Shown here piece after piece: positions 8,157 to 17,082 of a stretch of DNA of 64,000 bases; the stretch's first letter is position 1; each line of letters opens with the position of its first letter. The position numbers and the translations under genes are program-made. Source of the DNA: Mesobacillus subterraneus (lineage in GTDB: Bacteria > Bacillota > Bacilli > Bacillales > Cytobacillaceae). The notes below the pieces were generated by a model, which did not search any database, was not told the DNA's origin, and saw only the letters and a list, made by a program, of their open reading frames with translations. The stretch spans positions 1,922,001 to 1,986,000 of the forward strand of contig NZ_CP129019.1 of NCBI RefSeq assembly GCF_020524355.2. The letters run 5' to 3'.

Positions 8157-9375
8157 TTATTTTATAGCCTCTTCCGTTACGGACTCAAACGGCCATGCTG
8201 GAAGCATATTGGATAATGGCTTATCGACTCGATAGCCTAACACATACTCTCCCCTGCATGATTGTGTGGATTTCTCGCGTTCCTTCATAAATGACTGGTG
8301 CTTTGGCGTTCCTTAAATATCTTTCAACTGGATACTCATTCGAAAAGCCGTAAGCACCATGAATTTGGACAGCATCATTGGCAGCTTCATAAGCATAGTC
8401 GCATGCTTGCCACTTGGCCAGGGAAGTTTCCCGGGTATTTCGCTTCCCCTGGTTTTTTAATGAGCCTGCACGGTAAACGAGCAACCGTGACTGTACCAGG
8501 CCTGCTTCCATCCTGGCAATCATCTGCTGGACAAGCTGGTGCCTTCCAATCTCTTTGCCAAAGGTGCTTCGTTCATGGCAATACTTTACACTAGCTTCAA
8601 GACTTGCCAAATTGTACCGCATGCGCCAGCAGCTACTGTAAAGCGGCCGTTATCCAATGCAGACATCGCAATTTTAAAGCCATCTCCTTCTTGTCCTAAC
8701 AAATTTTCCTTCGGCACCTTTACATTGTCAAAGTAGATTTCACCAGTATTTCCCGCCCTGATCCCCAGTTTTCCTTTGATCGCTTTGGACGAAAAACCTT
8801 CCCAGGTTCTCTCCACAATAAATGCAGATATACCATGGTGTTTCTTGCTTTTGTCACTATAAGCAAATACTAGAAAATGGTCTGCAACATCACATAATGA
8901 TATCCAAGTTTTTGATCCATTGAGTACATAGTAGTCTCCTGCATCACTCACCGTTGACTGCATTGCGGCCACATCAGAACCTGCATTTGGTTCAGTATAG
9001 GCCGAACGCTGCAACCTTCCGTCCTTTTGACTGAGGCACCAGGTACTTCTGCTTTTGCTGCTCATTTCCCCACTGGAGCAAGGTCATGCTGTTAAGCCCC
9101 GTGTGCACAGAGACAGCAGTCCTGAATGCTGTGTCTCCGCGCTCAAGTTCCTCACATACAATTGCAAGGGAATTATAGTCCATGCCGCTGCCTCCATATT
9201 GTTCGGGTATACAAACACCCATGAGCCCCAAATCAGCAAGCCGTGATAAAATACTAGTTTCAAAATGCTGTTTCTCATCCCAATTCTTTATATTAGGCAT
9301 GATTTCTTTATCTACAAAGCTTCTGACCGTTTTTCGCAATAGATCTTGTTCTCTTGTAAAATCAAAATTCATCAT
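8157..9375 (-). pseudogene. Acyl-CoA dehydrogenase broken by three indels
   Basis: Short/branched-chain type acyl-CoA dehydrogenase. ATG at 9375 follows GGGAGTGGTCACCC. The protein reads MMNFDFTREQDLLRKTVRSF through VAAFGL, then needs one base removed at 8996-8999 to give [14 protein letters not shown] second break near 8606-8610 (one base missing before GCAAGTCTTGAAGC) separates [10 protein letters not shown] from [22 protein letters not shown] third, an extra base near 8250, follows HTIMQG; without it the C-terminus continues EYVLGYRVDKPLSNML to TAA at 8157. The loop Glu (VIYEGTREIH) is present. Three lesions in 1.2 kb make this the strongest pseudogene candidate. It is the last gene of the thioesterase-led operon. 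Confidence 0.85.
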
Positions 9376-9665
9376 GGGTGACCACTCCCTTAAATAAGAT
9401 ATGCTTACGCCTGGAAAATTGAAGAAATACTTCGTGTTCTGATTAGAGATAAAAACTTGGAATATTAATAGGCAATGGGGAAATTTCTGCAAAAAGAGAG
9501 TGAAGCACAGACGAAATTCGCTCATGACTCTACTATATTTTCGCCCATCGTCACGAATTGTTGCCTGTCAGCTGAAAGAGGACTTTTGGCTTTATAGAGT
9601 ATTGCAACAAGATATCTCCTGCTGGATAGCTATTTCCTTTTTCGCCACTTCCTAAGTAATTATGA

Positions 9666-10592
9666 TCACGTCAGTTTGTAATACAGAACTGATTCCCGCA
9701 GCTCTTTCTTAACTTCCTCTCGGTCTATCATCAAATCAAGATGACCCTGTATTTGCGAGAGACCTAGAAATACGATTCCACCTTTCAAATGCGGGTAGAC
9801 CTCCAGGCAAATCTCGTAAACATTTTTATCACTCTCTTTTAAAATCTGGTGTATTTGCTGGCAGCGTGCATCCTGCTGAACCAATCTTTTATCGATGAGC
9901 TCAATGTGCTGTGTGAAGGGTTTACCATGTCCTGAATAACACGTTCCTAGCTCTCTGCCTCTTGAACGGATAAGGGATTCCCTGTATTGAATCAAGGGAG
10001 TTGGACGATGCTTCTTCCCTTGCACAGGAGGTTCGATAAAGGAGTTGACGGCCAGCTCCGGAATTATATGGTCCCCGACAAATGTTATCCCCTGCTGTTC
10101 ATCTACAAGAAGGATATCTGTTTGGCTATGGACGGGAACATGCAACACACTGTGTGGTCTTCCACCTATGTATACATCATCACCTTCCTTGAGATAATGA
10201 ACATCTCGCCAAATTTCTTCCTTGTATATCCGCGCATGCTGATGAATAGAAGGGTCAGCACCGCATTGCCGGATAAAATCATTGAAAAATTGATTGATTC
10301 TATTAAACTCTTTTTCTCCTCCTGTGACCACAGGCCTGGCAAGCTCATGTACATGCACGGGAAGGCCGGCTTCCTGTTGAATCAGGCTGACTCCTCCACA
10401 ATGGTCCGTATGCATATGGGTAACAATCATATGGTCAAAGTCTGTGAACTTAAGATTATGTACCTTTAACAGAGATTTAAGCTGGTAAAAGGATTCCTCA
10501 CCTGGATTTCCCGTATCTACAAGCGTTGCTGTTTCACCAAGGACGGCATACACGACAACGATCCCTTCAGAAAAAGGCGAATCAAGAATCAT
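9666..10592 (-). CDS. MBL-fold metallo-hydrolase
   Basis: 308-residue metallo-beta-lactamase-fold hydrolase: HMHTDHCGG (THxHxDH metal motif, ~residues 58-68), later GHGKPFTQH and a C-terminal helical domain (YPHLKGGIVFLGLSQIQGHL). Such proteins often hydrolyse thioesters such as glyoxalase II substrates. The start is unclear. The ATG at 10592 has no close ribosome binding site, while AAAGGGG lies ~27 bp upstream. The in-frame codons before it read HITKIIPMIL, which resembles the usual N-terminus (KIxxPTPF type), so a one-base error near 10614 may hide the true start. It lies between the quinone oxidoreductase and the triple-broken acyl-CoA dehydrogenase. Confidence 0.8.
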   Translation of the reverse strand: MILDSPFSEGIVVVYAVLGETATLVDTGNPGEESFYQLKSLLKVHNLKFTDFDHMIVTHMHTDHCGGVSLIQQEAGLPVHVHELARPVVTGGEKEFNRINQFFNDFIRQCGADPSIHQHARIYKEEIWRDVHYLKEGDDVYIGGRPHSVLHVPVHSQTDILLVDEQQGITFVGDHIIPELAVNSFIEPPVQGKKHRPTPLIQYRESLIRSRGRELGTCYSGHGKPFTQHIELIDKRLVQQDARCQQIHQILKESDKNVYEICLEVYPHLKGGIVFLGLSQIQGHLDLMIDREEVKKELRESVLYYKLT

Positions 10593-10629
10593 CGGTATTA
10601 TTTTTGTGATGTGTCATCGCCCCTTTCTA

Positions 10630-10650
10630 TTAGAATCAGGAGCTGAACGT
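10630..10650. terminator. Hairpin between remnant and MBL gene
   Basis: GAGCTGAA-5 nt-TTCAGCTC stem with little T-run on the minus strand. It sits right after the gene remnant at 10674; possibly an old terminator or RNA-processing hairpin. Confidence 0.35.
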
Positions 10651-10673
10651 GATTCAGCTCTTAATTAACTGTT

Positions 10674-10790
10674 CTACGAAATTACCTTTGCCGAAGTGCC
10701 ATTGAATAAGCCCGCTGCATGCACGCGACGCATTTAATCAATTTGCGATTCAGTCACTCCATATTCTCTAAGCTGAGGAATAAGACCCAG
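10674..10790 (-). pseudogene. C-terminal remnant, phosphotriesterase/amidohydrolase-like
   Basis: Minus-strand translation gives LGLIPQLREYGVTESQID, stop, then MRRVHAAGLFNGTSAKVIS, stop. This resembles the C-terminus of phosphotriesterase/amidohydrolase-family proteins (pattern LRExGVTExQI...NPxxLF). The TAA at 10734-10736 interrupts it and no upstream part remains, since the 3' end of the remnant region abuts the quinone oxidoreductase gene. It looks like a deletion scar in the operon. The family assignment is tentative. Confidence 0.4.
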
Positions 10791-10830
10791 TTACCGTGTT
10801 AATACTTCTCACTTAAGCCTCACCTCTTTA

Positions 10831-11805
10831 TTAAGGTTTTAAAATAAGCTTTCCCTTTGTCTGCCTGGATTGCAAAAGTCGATGGACCTCAGCAGCTTGA
10901 TTCAGTGAATATACGCCTCCGATTGTCAGTTTTAGTTGACCCTTAGATAAATATTCCAACATTTCAGTCATACTGGATTGAATCAAAGCTGGATTTCTCA
11001 TGATTTGCGGAAGGAAAAAGCCTATGACAGACTGATTCCTGACCATCAAGGATGAAGGATAAAAGCGGCTTTGCTCGCCGCTGGCAACTCCATAGATGAC
11101 CAGCCGTCCAAATGTGGCAAGACATTTCAACGTTTTATTGAAAATCTCGCCTCCTGCCATTTCCAGGGCGACATCAACACCTTTTCCTCCTGTCGCTTCG
11201 AGGACCTTTTCCTCCCATCCTTGTTTAGTGTAATTGATAAGTACATCCGCTCCCATATCAGCAGCCAATGCCAGTTTATCATCTGTGCTAGCAGTCGCTA
11301 TGACCTTGCTTGCGCCTGATAGCTTCGCGAGTTGGATAGCGAGAGTGCCTACTCCACCGGCCGCTGCATGCACCAGTACTGTTTCACCTTTTTCCAGTCG
11401 TCCCATCGTTTTCAGGATGTGATAAGCACTCAGTCCTTGAAGCGGGAGTGCGACTGCCTGCTCAAATTCCATAGAGTCCTGCAAAGGAATCAACCCGCGG
11501 CTGTCAGCCAGAGCAAACTCAGCGTAACCACCAGATTCGATCAAGGTCACGATGCGGTCACCTGCCTGGACATTTGTGACTGATTCTCCTGTTTCAACAA
11601 CCACTCCCGCAATCTCCGCTCCTGGGATAAAGGGCAGTTTAGTTGGAACCACATACTGTCCTTCTCTTCTTGCCGTGTCCGCATAATTGACACCTATTGC
11701 ATGGATTTCAATTAACACTTGATGACCTTTAGGAACTGGGCGTTCCATCTCTACTAATTGGAGAACCTCCGGACCGCCATATTCTTTCAGTTGGATTGTT
11801 TTCAT
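10831..11805 (-). CDS. Quinone oxidoreductase-like MDR protein
   Basis: 324-residue medium-chain dehydrogenase/reductase of the NADPH:quinone reductase (zinc-free) type. The GroES-like domain carries GVNYADTARREGQY and PGAEIAGVV; the Rossmann part has VLVHAAAGGVGTLAIQLAK and ends RQTKGKLILKP. Cys zinc ligands are absent. Likely a cytoplasmic NADPH-dependent reductase of enones, quinones or enoyl thioesters. ATG follows AAGGAGGCTAATC, 11 bp after the enoyl-CoA hydratase stop, so it is co-transcribed. Confidence 0.88.
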   Translation of the reverse strand: MKTIQLKEYGGPEVLQLVEMERPVPKGHQVLIEIHAIGVNYADTARREGQYVVPTKLPFIPGAEIAGVVVETGESVTNVQAGDRIVTLIESGGYAEFALADSRGLIPLQDSMEFEQAVALPLQGLSAYHILKTMGRLEKGETVLVHAAAGGVGTLAIQLAKLSGASKVIATASTDDKLALAADMGADVLINYTKQGWEEKVLEATGGKGVDVALEMAGGEIFNKTLKCLATFGRLVIYGVASGEQSRFYPSSLMVRNQSVIGFFLPQIMRNPALIQSSMTEMLEYLSKGQLKLTIGGVYSLNQAAEVHRLLQSRQTKGKLILKP

Positions 11806-11816
11806 GATTAGCCTCC

Positions 11817-12608
11817 TTAATTGCCTGTGAATTTTGGCTTTCTTTTTTCTTTGAAGGCTGCAATGCCTTCTTGATGATCTTCAGTGGATACCATCATTGT
11901 CTGGGTGATCCGTTCCTGCTCAAGAATTTCTTCCAGTGTTGCTGTCATGGAATGGTCGACCAGCTTCTTGATCATTCCATATGTTCTGGTCGGTCCAGTT
12001 GCCAGTTGTCCAGCTAGCTTTAGTGTTTCTTCCTGCAACGTTTCCACTGGCACAAGATGGTTTATTACACCTAGCTGGTACAAACGTTCTGCTGTAATTG
12101 GTTCCGCCGTGAACATGAATTGTTTAGCCAGATGTGGACCTACTAGCCTTGGGACAAAATAGGAACCCCCTCCATCCGAGACAAGGCCTACCTGCGAAAA
12201 GCTCAGCGCAAATTTACTGTCATCCGCTGCGATAATTAAGTCACACGCAAGAACAAGGTTAAATCCTGCACCTGCAGCAAAACCATGAACCGCTGCGATG
12301 ATTGGCTTCTCTGTATTCTTCATTTCAAGGATACATTCGTTCAGCCTGCCGATATGGTCATAAACACCGACTGCATTTGCCTCCCCCATCGTTTTTACAT
12401 CGCCGCCAGCACTGAATGATCGCCCGGCGCCGGACAAAACGATGACCTTTACCTCCGGATCGTTTTGTGCATTTCTTAATGTATCGGTCAGATTAAGAAT
12501 CATATCTGGACTGAAGGCATTCAAGCTCTCCGGTCTGTTTAAGGTCAAGGAAAGTACCGTCCCGTTTTTGTTGATAATTAAATGCTCACTCGTTTTAACA
12601 TTCGTCAA
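11817..12608 (-). CDS. Enoyl-CoA hydratase/isomerase, PaaG-like
   Basis: Crotonase-fold protein of ~263 residues. The oxyanion-hole motif SGAGRSFSAGGDVKTM and AAVHGFAAGAGFNLVLACD are clear. The Glu usual in hydratases at the second position (CELA) is replaced (FNLV), and an Asp occurs in LVSDGGGSYF. That pattern resembles PaaG-type isomerases, so the reaction may be double-bond isomerisation rather than hydration. TTG at 12608, six bases after AAGGGTG, is the best start; the GTG three codons upstream overlaps the ribosome binding site. It lies in the thioesterase, SDR, crotonase, MDR operon. Confidence 0.87.
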   Translation of the reverse strand: MTNVKTSEHLIINKNGTVLSLTLNRPESLNAFSPDMILNLTDTLRNAQNDPEVKVIVLSGAGRSFSAGGDVKTMGEANAVGVYDHIGRLNECILEMKNTEKPIIAAVHGFAAGAGFNLVLACDLIIAADDSKFALSFSQVGLVSDGGGSYFVPRLVGPHLAKQFMFTAEPITAERLYQLGVINHLVPVETLQEETLKLAGQLATGPTRTYGMIKKLVDHSMTATLEEILEQERITQTMMVSTEDHQEGIAAFKEKRKPKFTGN

Positions 12609-12647
12609 AGCAATCACCCTTTCTTGTAATTTAATAGAATCATATAC

Positions 12648-13427
12648 TTATTTAATCATCCAGCCGCCATCCACGAGAATGTCAGAACCGGTCATGTAAG
12701 AAGCTTCGTGTGAAGCGGCAAAAGCTATCACATCCGCAATCTCATCAGGATTGCCAGCTCGCTTTAGAGCAGTATTTTTTCTAATTGCTTTTACAAATTG
12801 TTCATTCTTCATCCCCTGTTCTGTCAGAGGGGTTTCCACGAAGCCAGGTGAAACTGAATTGACCCTGATTCCAAAGGAGGCCAACTCCAATGCTAATGCC
12901 TTTGTAAAATTGATGACACCAGCTTTTGCTGCACTGTAATGAGGGATATGGGCACCAGCCTGGTGTCCGGATAAACTGGCAACATTGACAATAGAACGGT
13001 TTTGAGGAAAATTCCCTTCCCTCTCAGCACTATCTGCCATGAGTTTTCCAAGCATTTTTGAGACAAGGAAAACACTTTTCAAATTGGTATTTTGTACAAA
13101 GTCCCAATCACTTGCTGAAGTGTCCATGATTTTTGAGTGGACCGAACCGCCTGCATTATTGACAAGGACATGCAATTCGCCAAATTGCTCCTCCATGTAG
13201 TGGGCTAGCTCCCTAACATCCTCCTCATCAGTTACGTCAGCTGAAAAGATTTCTTCCCTGGGAAGCTTATGGAAATCATTTATTTCCTGCGCAGCGCTCT
13301 CAAGTTTAGATTTTGTCCGTCCGACCAGTATCACTTTTGCTCCCTCACTGGCAAACCGGAATGCCGCCGCTTTTCCGATTCCGCTCCCCGCTCCTGTAAC
13401 AAGAACTACCGTTTCTGCGAATCTCAT
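12648..13427 (-). CDS. SDR family oxidoreductase
   Basis: 259-residue classical short-chain dehydrogenase: TGAGSGIGKA cofactor motif, NNAGG, catalytic Ser in VNVASLSGH and HYSAAKAG (YxxxK), and the SPGFVETPLT loop. Expected to act on a hydroxyacyl-CoA/ketoacyl-CoA or a related alcohol with NAD(P). ATG at 13427 follows GGAGGTGGCACAG; the longer TTG start at 13442 would include that ribosome binding site and is rejected. It is co-directional with neighbours at short spacing. Confidence 0.88.
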   Translation of the reverse strand: MRFAETVVLVTGAGSGIGKAAAFRFASEGAKVILVGRTKSKLESAAQEINDFHKLPREEIFSADVTDEEDVRELAHYMEEQFGELHVLVNNAGGSVHSKIMDTSASDWDFVQNTNLKSVFLVSKMLGKLMADSAEREGNFPQNRSIVNVASLSGHQAGAHIPHYSAAKAGVINFTKALALELASFGIRVNSVSPGFVETPLTEQGMKNEQFVKAIRKNTALKRAGNPDEIADVIAFAASHEASYMTGSDILVDGGWMIK

Positions 13428-13466
13428 CTGTGCCACCTCCAAAATAAATGCGGATTATTCAGTTAT

Positions 13467-13868
13467 TTAAGCGGGCAATAAATAGCTTTTTAACCCTTCT
13501 TTAAGCAACTCAGGCAATACTTCACTCTTTTGATTTGAAAAATCATAATAGAAAATGATGGCGTTTCCCTTTGCAATCAGCTGCTGTGTCTGGGAGCAAA
13601 CAATGTCATGTTCAAGCTGGAAGCTCTTTGAGCCAATTCTTGAAACATAAGTATTTACCGTTAATAGTTGGTTGAAATAACCCTGGCTGAAAAAATCACA
13701 TTTAGTGGAAGCTAAAATGCATTTCCAGTCATTCAACTTCATGTTGTAGCCTAATAACTCAAAAAAACGGATCCTCGCCTCCTCCAGGTAAATAAAATAA
13801 CTGGTATTGTTAATATGTCCTAGTGCATCCGTCTCACCAAATCGCGCTTGGACCTGAATTTCCTGCAT
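13467..13868 (-). CDS. Hotdog acyl-CoA thioesterase (YbgC/4HBT type)
   Basis: 133-residue single-hotdog thioesterase of the 4-hydroxybenzoyl-CoA/YbgC family. The catalytic motif FGETDALGHINNTSYFIYLEEAR contains the nucleophile/base Asp; family length fits. Likely releases CoA from dead-end or toxic acyl-CoAs. ATG follows AAAGGAGAGATAGA. It is first in an operon with SDR, crotonase, MDR, MBL and acyl-CoA dehydrogenase, and operator c lies 53 bp upstream. Confidence 0.85.
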   Translation of the reverse strand: MQEIQVQARFGETDALGHINNTSYFIYLEEARIRFFELLGYNMKLNDWKCILASTKCDFFSQGYFNQLLTVNTYVSRIGSKSFQLEHDIVCSQTQQLIAKGNAIIFYYDFSNQKSEVLPELLKEGLKSYLLPA

Positions 13869-13921
13869 TCTATCTCTCCTTTATCTGCCAACTAATATAG
13901 TGTTTTGATTCACTATTTTCC

Positions 13922-13941
13922 GTACTAACCAGTTGGTATGT
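13922..13941. promoter_or_regulatory. Palindromic operator c (candidate TetR site)
   Basis: GTACTAACCAGTTGGTATGT, the same palindrome family as sites a, b and d, lies between the TetR terminator and the thioesterase start. Confidence 0.6.
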
Positions 13942-13952
13942 AAATGGCATAG

Positions 13953-13978
13953 AAAGAGGCTTAGCGCTAATAAGCCTC
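13953..13978 (-). terminator. Terminator of the TetR gene
   Basis: GAGGCTTA-7 nt-TAAGCCTC hairpin followed on the minus strand by TTTC, 16 bp after the TetR stop. Confidence 0.7.
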
Positions 13979-13993
13979 TCCCTACATTATTCT

Positions 13994-14557
13994 TCAATTG
14001 ACTTCGATTCCCTTCAGGATCATTTCGACAAAAATCTCGGTCACTTCACGATCAGATACCTTACCTAGTGGATTGAACCACTGATAGCTCCAGTTGGCGG
14101 CGCCAAGTATACCGAATGTAACGATACTAGGATTCAAATCCTTACGGAATTCGCCACTGTCGATTCCTTCTCGGATCAGCCGCTCTACGTTCATCCTGAA
14201 TTGATCCCGCTTTGCGACAATCTGTGCCAGCCTGTCATCACTTAAGTGACGCATTTCCCTGAAAAAGATTTTCGCGGATGCCCCTTTGGATTTGATGCTG
14301 CTGATCAGCATATAAACGATATCAAACAATTTTTGTTTGCTGGGTGACTGTTCTGAGAGAATCTCTTCTTGACGGCCTAATAATTCATCAATATATCTCA
14401 GGTGTATATCCATCAATAATTCTTCTTTGCTGGAAAAATAATAATAAAATGTACCCTTGGTCACTCCAAGTGAGTCGACAATATCTTGGATGGATGTCTC
14501 ACTGAAGCCTTTTTTCTCAAATAATTTAATGCTGTGTGCGGTAATTTTTTCTTTCAC
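13994..14557 (-). CDS. TetR/AcrR regulator of the acyl-CoA catabolism genes
   Basis: 187-residue one-component repressor. Its N-terminal HTH is clear: FEKKGFSETSIQDIVDSLGVTKGTFYYYFSSKEELL (residues ~13-48); the C-terminal half is a helical ligand domain, presumably for an acyl-CoA. It is last in the unit SDR, acyl-CoA ligase, TetR, and neighbours four palindromes that fit a TetR dimer site. It resembles B. subtilis FadR in role, but the operators differ from the FadR box TGAATGANTANTCATTCA as I recall it, so it is probably a separate regulator. Assignment to the palindromes is inference from proximity. Confidence 0.85.
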   Translation of the reverse strand: MKEKITAHSIKLFEKKGFSETSIQDIVDSLGVTKGTFYYYFSSKEELLMDIHLRYIDELLGRQEEILSEQSPSKQKLFDIVYMLISSIKSKGASAKIFFREMRHLSDDRLAQIVAKRDQFRMNVERLIREGIDSGEFRKDLNPSIVTFGILGAANWSYQWFNPLGKVSDREVTEIFVEMILKGIEVN

Positions 14558-14635
14558 TTTGCTGTCCTCACAATCCTACTAGTCTGCACAGAAATTATAT
14601 CATATTTTACCCCCTGTCCCATTAAGCTTAAAGGA

Positions 14636-16249
14636 TTAATTAATTTTCACTTCTTCTCTTAAAGCCCTGCGTAAAATCTTGCCGACGCTTGTCTTTGGCA
14701 GCTGCTCTCTGAATTCGACGATATTTGGAACCTTGTATGCCGCCATATTCTCACGGCAGAATTCCTTGATCTTATCTTCATCTGCTTTTTTTCCTGCTTT
14801 AAGAACGAGAACTGCTTTTACTGCTTCACCCCGGTATTCATCCGGTATGCCAATCACTACAGCCTCCTGTACAGCTGGATGTTCATACAAAACTTCCTCA
14901 ATATCACGTGGATAAATATTGTAGCCGCTCCCGATTATCATGTCTTTTTTTCGGTCGACTATAAATAGATAACCATCTTCATCTACCTTAGCGATATCTC
15001 CTGTATAAAGCCAGCCGTCCCGCAATGTGTTTGCTGTCTCCTCAGGCATATTCCAGTAACCCTTCATAACTTGTGGCCCTTTAAGGATTACTTCCCCCAG
15101 TTCTCCAGCTGGCACTTCTTCTGTCCCTGTTGCCAGGTCGACAATCTTGTATTCAGTTGACGGCATACCGATGCCTACACTTCCAGGCTTTCTTTCGGCA
15201 AAGCTTGGATTGCAATGAGTAGTTGGCGATGCCTCTGAAAGGCCATAGCCTTCAAGGATCTTAGAACCTGTTTTTCTTTCGAATTCTTTTAGCAGTTCTA
15301 CCGGCATAGGTGCACTGCCGCTGTTGCAAAGTTCAATGCTGCCAATACCATACTCCTCGGCTTTCGGGTGGTTCGTTATGGCAACATACATTGTCGGGAC
15401 GCCAGGGAACATGGTCGGTTGCTCATTTTTAATCGTATTCAGAACCTCTTCCAGATCAAAACGCGGCAGCAAAATAATTTCCGCCCCTGTATAGATTGAT
15501 AGATTCATACAGGCGGTCATCCCAAATACGTGGAACAGAGGGATGACTGTCAAGGACCGCTCTACTCCAGGTTTTATGTCATGCTTGAAAAATTCATGGG
15601 ATTGTAGCACATTGGCAAGCAGATTTCGATGGGTCAGCATCGCTCCCTTGGATCTTCCTGTCGTGCCCCCCGTGTACTGCAGCACGGCAACATCCTCTGT
15701 TGGGTTGACATCCACTACCGACGTTCTTCCGCTGCTTTCTGATAAAAATAATTCAAACTTTGTATCTGGTGTAAAATCATGCTCAGAAGGCTGGAGACTG
15801 ACAACGACGATATTTCTTAGTTTAGTAGCAGCCTGAACACTTTTAGCTTTCGCATAAAGCGCATCAAATACGACAATCGTTTCCGCTCCTGAATCATTAA
15901 GGATATATTCAAGTTCACGTTCAACAGACATTGGGTTCACCTGGGTGACAATCGCACCTGCGGTCAATATCCCAAAATAAGAAATGACATATTGAGGACA
16001 ATTCGGCAGCATGATGGCAACCCTGTCTCCAGCTTCCACTCCTCTGTTCTGCAGAGCTGAAGCAAAATGCGTCACAGTCTGGGTCAATTGTTCGTACGTA
16101 ACTTTCCTGCCATAAAAGGATAATGCGTTGTTATGAGGGTACTTCTCTGCAGATTCTCGAAGCATTTGCGGCAAAGATTTTTCAGGAATTGTGATAGTGG
16201 AAGCAATGGAGTCAGGATAATTTGAAAGCCAGACATGTTTCTCGCTCAT
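14636..16249 (-). CDS. Long-chain/medium-chain acyl-CoA ligase
   Basis: 537-residue adenylate-forming enzyme that activates a carboxylic acid with ATP and CoA. The AMP-binding signature is YTGGTTGRSKGAMLTHRN (~residue 190), followed by GYGLSEASP, the hinge GWLYTGDIAKVDEDGYLFIVDRKKDMI, and the C-terminal catalytic Lys in PKTSVGKILRR. ATG at 16249 sits behind GGAGGAAATCAA. It is second in the operon, 39 bp after the SDR. It probably feeds the dehydrogenases of this island; chain length cannot be read from sequence. Confidence 0.9.
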   Translation of the reverse strand: MSEKHVWLSNYPDSIASTITIPEKSLPQMLRESAEKYPHNNALSFYGRKVTYEQLTQTVTHFASALQNRGVEAGDRVAIMLPNCPQYVISYFGILTAGAIVTQVNPMSVERELEYILNDSGAETIVVFDALYAKAKSVQAATKLRNIVVVSLQPSEHDFTPDTKFELFLSESSGRTSVVDVNPTEDVAVLQYTGGTTGRSKGAMLTHRNLLANVLQSHEFFKHDIKPGVERSLTVIPLFHVFGMTACMNLSIYTGAEIILLPRFDLEEVLNTIKNEQPTMFPGVPTMYVAITNHPKAEEYGIGSIELCNSGSAPMPVELLKEFERKTGSKILEGYGLSEASPTTHCNPSFAERKPGSVGIGMPSTEYKIVDLATGTEEVPAGELGEVILKGPQVMKGYWNMPEETANTLRDGWLYTGDIAKVDEDGYLFIVDRKKDMIIGSGYNIYPRDIEEVLYEHPAVQEAVVIGIPDEYRGEAVKAVLVLKAGKKADEDKIKEFCRENMAAYKVPNIVEFREQLPKTSVGKILRRALREEVKIN

Positions 16250-16288
16250 TTGATTTCCTCCATTCAAATATTTCTTAATTTTATATGG

Positions 16289-17041
16289 CTAAAATGTCAG
16301 TCCACCGCCGTCGACTGACAAAGTCGCACCAGTAATAAATGAAGCTTCATCGGAAGATAGGAACAGGACCGCATTGGCGACCTCCTCAGGTGTTCCGATT
16401 CTGCCTAAAGCATTAGCCCTCGAAATAATTGGCCATTTTCGTTCATCATTTTTCCACCCATCGATAATTTGTGTATCGATAACACCCGGGGCGATTGCAT
16501 TTACGCGGATACGATCCTTTCCGTACACTAGCGCAGCATTTTTCGTCAACAGGATGACCCCAGCCTTGGATGCGTTGTAAGCTGCAAGATATTTTTGACC
16601 CTTAATCCCAAGCAAGCTTGAGGTGTTGATGATCGCGCCGCCACTAGCCTTCTTCATCTCTGGAACAGCATACTTAATGCCGAGGAAAACGCTCTTGAGG
16701 TTAATATCTATGATTCTGTCCCAATCCTCTTCCTCTAGATCAACACTTTTAACATCCGGATTTCCTACTCCTGCATGATTAAAGAGAATATCCAGCTTCC
16801 CGAAGTTTCCAACGGTTGCTGAAACGAGTTCTTTCACCTGTTTGGAATCGCTTACATTTGTTTCGTAAAAAAGAGCTGTACCACCCTGTTGTTTAATTAA
16901 ATTGACTGTTTCTTGCCCGCCATCGCCATTTATATCCGCGATAACGATCTGAGTACCTTCATTTGCAAAGCGAAGTGCTGTTGCCCGGCCAATTCCGCTG
17001 GCACCTCCCGTAATGATTGCTGTCTTGTTTTTTAATCTCAT
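16289..17041 (-). CDS. SDR family oxidoreductase
   Basis: 250-residue classical SDR: ITGGASGIGRA at the N-terminus, NHAGVG, the catalytic Ser in NTSSLLG and YNASK, and the C-terminal FITGATLSVDGG. It is expected to be an NAD(P)-dependent hydroxyacyl or alcohol dehydrogenase. ATG at 17041 follows AAGGGGGAATAAA; the 16 codons upstream run into operator d and are excluded. It is the first gene of the SDR, ligase, TetR unit. Confidence 0.88.
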   Translation of the reverse strand: MRLKNKTAIITGGASGIGRATALRFANEGTQIVIADINGDGGQETVNLIKQQGGTALFYETNVSDSKQVKELVSATVGNFGKLDILFNHAGVGNPDVKSVDLEEEDWDRIIDINLKSVFLGIKYAVPEMKKASGGAIINTSSLLGIKGQKYLAAYNASKAGVILLTKNAALVYGKDRIRVNAIAPGVIDTQIIDGWKNDERKWPIISRANALGRIGTPEEVANAVLFLSSDEASFITGATLSVDGGGLTF

Positions 17042-17062
17042 TTTATTCCCCCTTATCCTTTC

Positions 17063-17082
17063 TACTAACCGGTCGGTATGTA
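17063..17082. promoter_or_regulatory. Palindromic operator d (candidate autoregulatory TetR site)
   Basis: TACTAACCGGTCGGTATGTA, with an ACCGGT centre as in site b, 22 bp upstream of the SDR start. It would place the TetR gene under its own control. Confidence 0.65.

Noticed and set aside
9376..9665. Possible short coding fragment between the broken dehydrogenase and MBL gene
   Set aside because: A ~37-codon frame exists (SGEKGNSYPAGDILLQYSIK) but no family resemblance, start or ribosome binding site could be found.
14570..14590. Fifth full copy of the palindromic operator upstream of the TetR gene
   Set aside because: Only the ACTAGT centre and a few flanking bases match; mentioned as a degenerate candidate but not listed as a feature.
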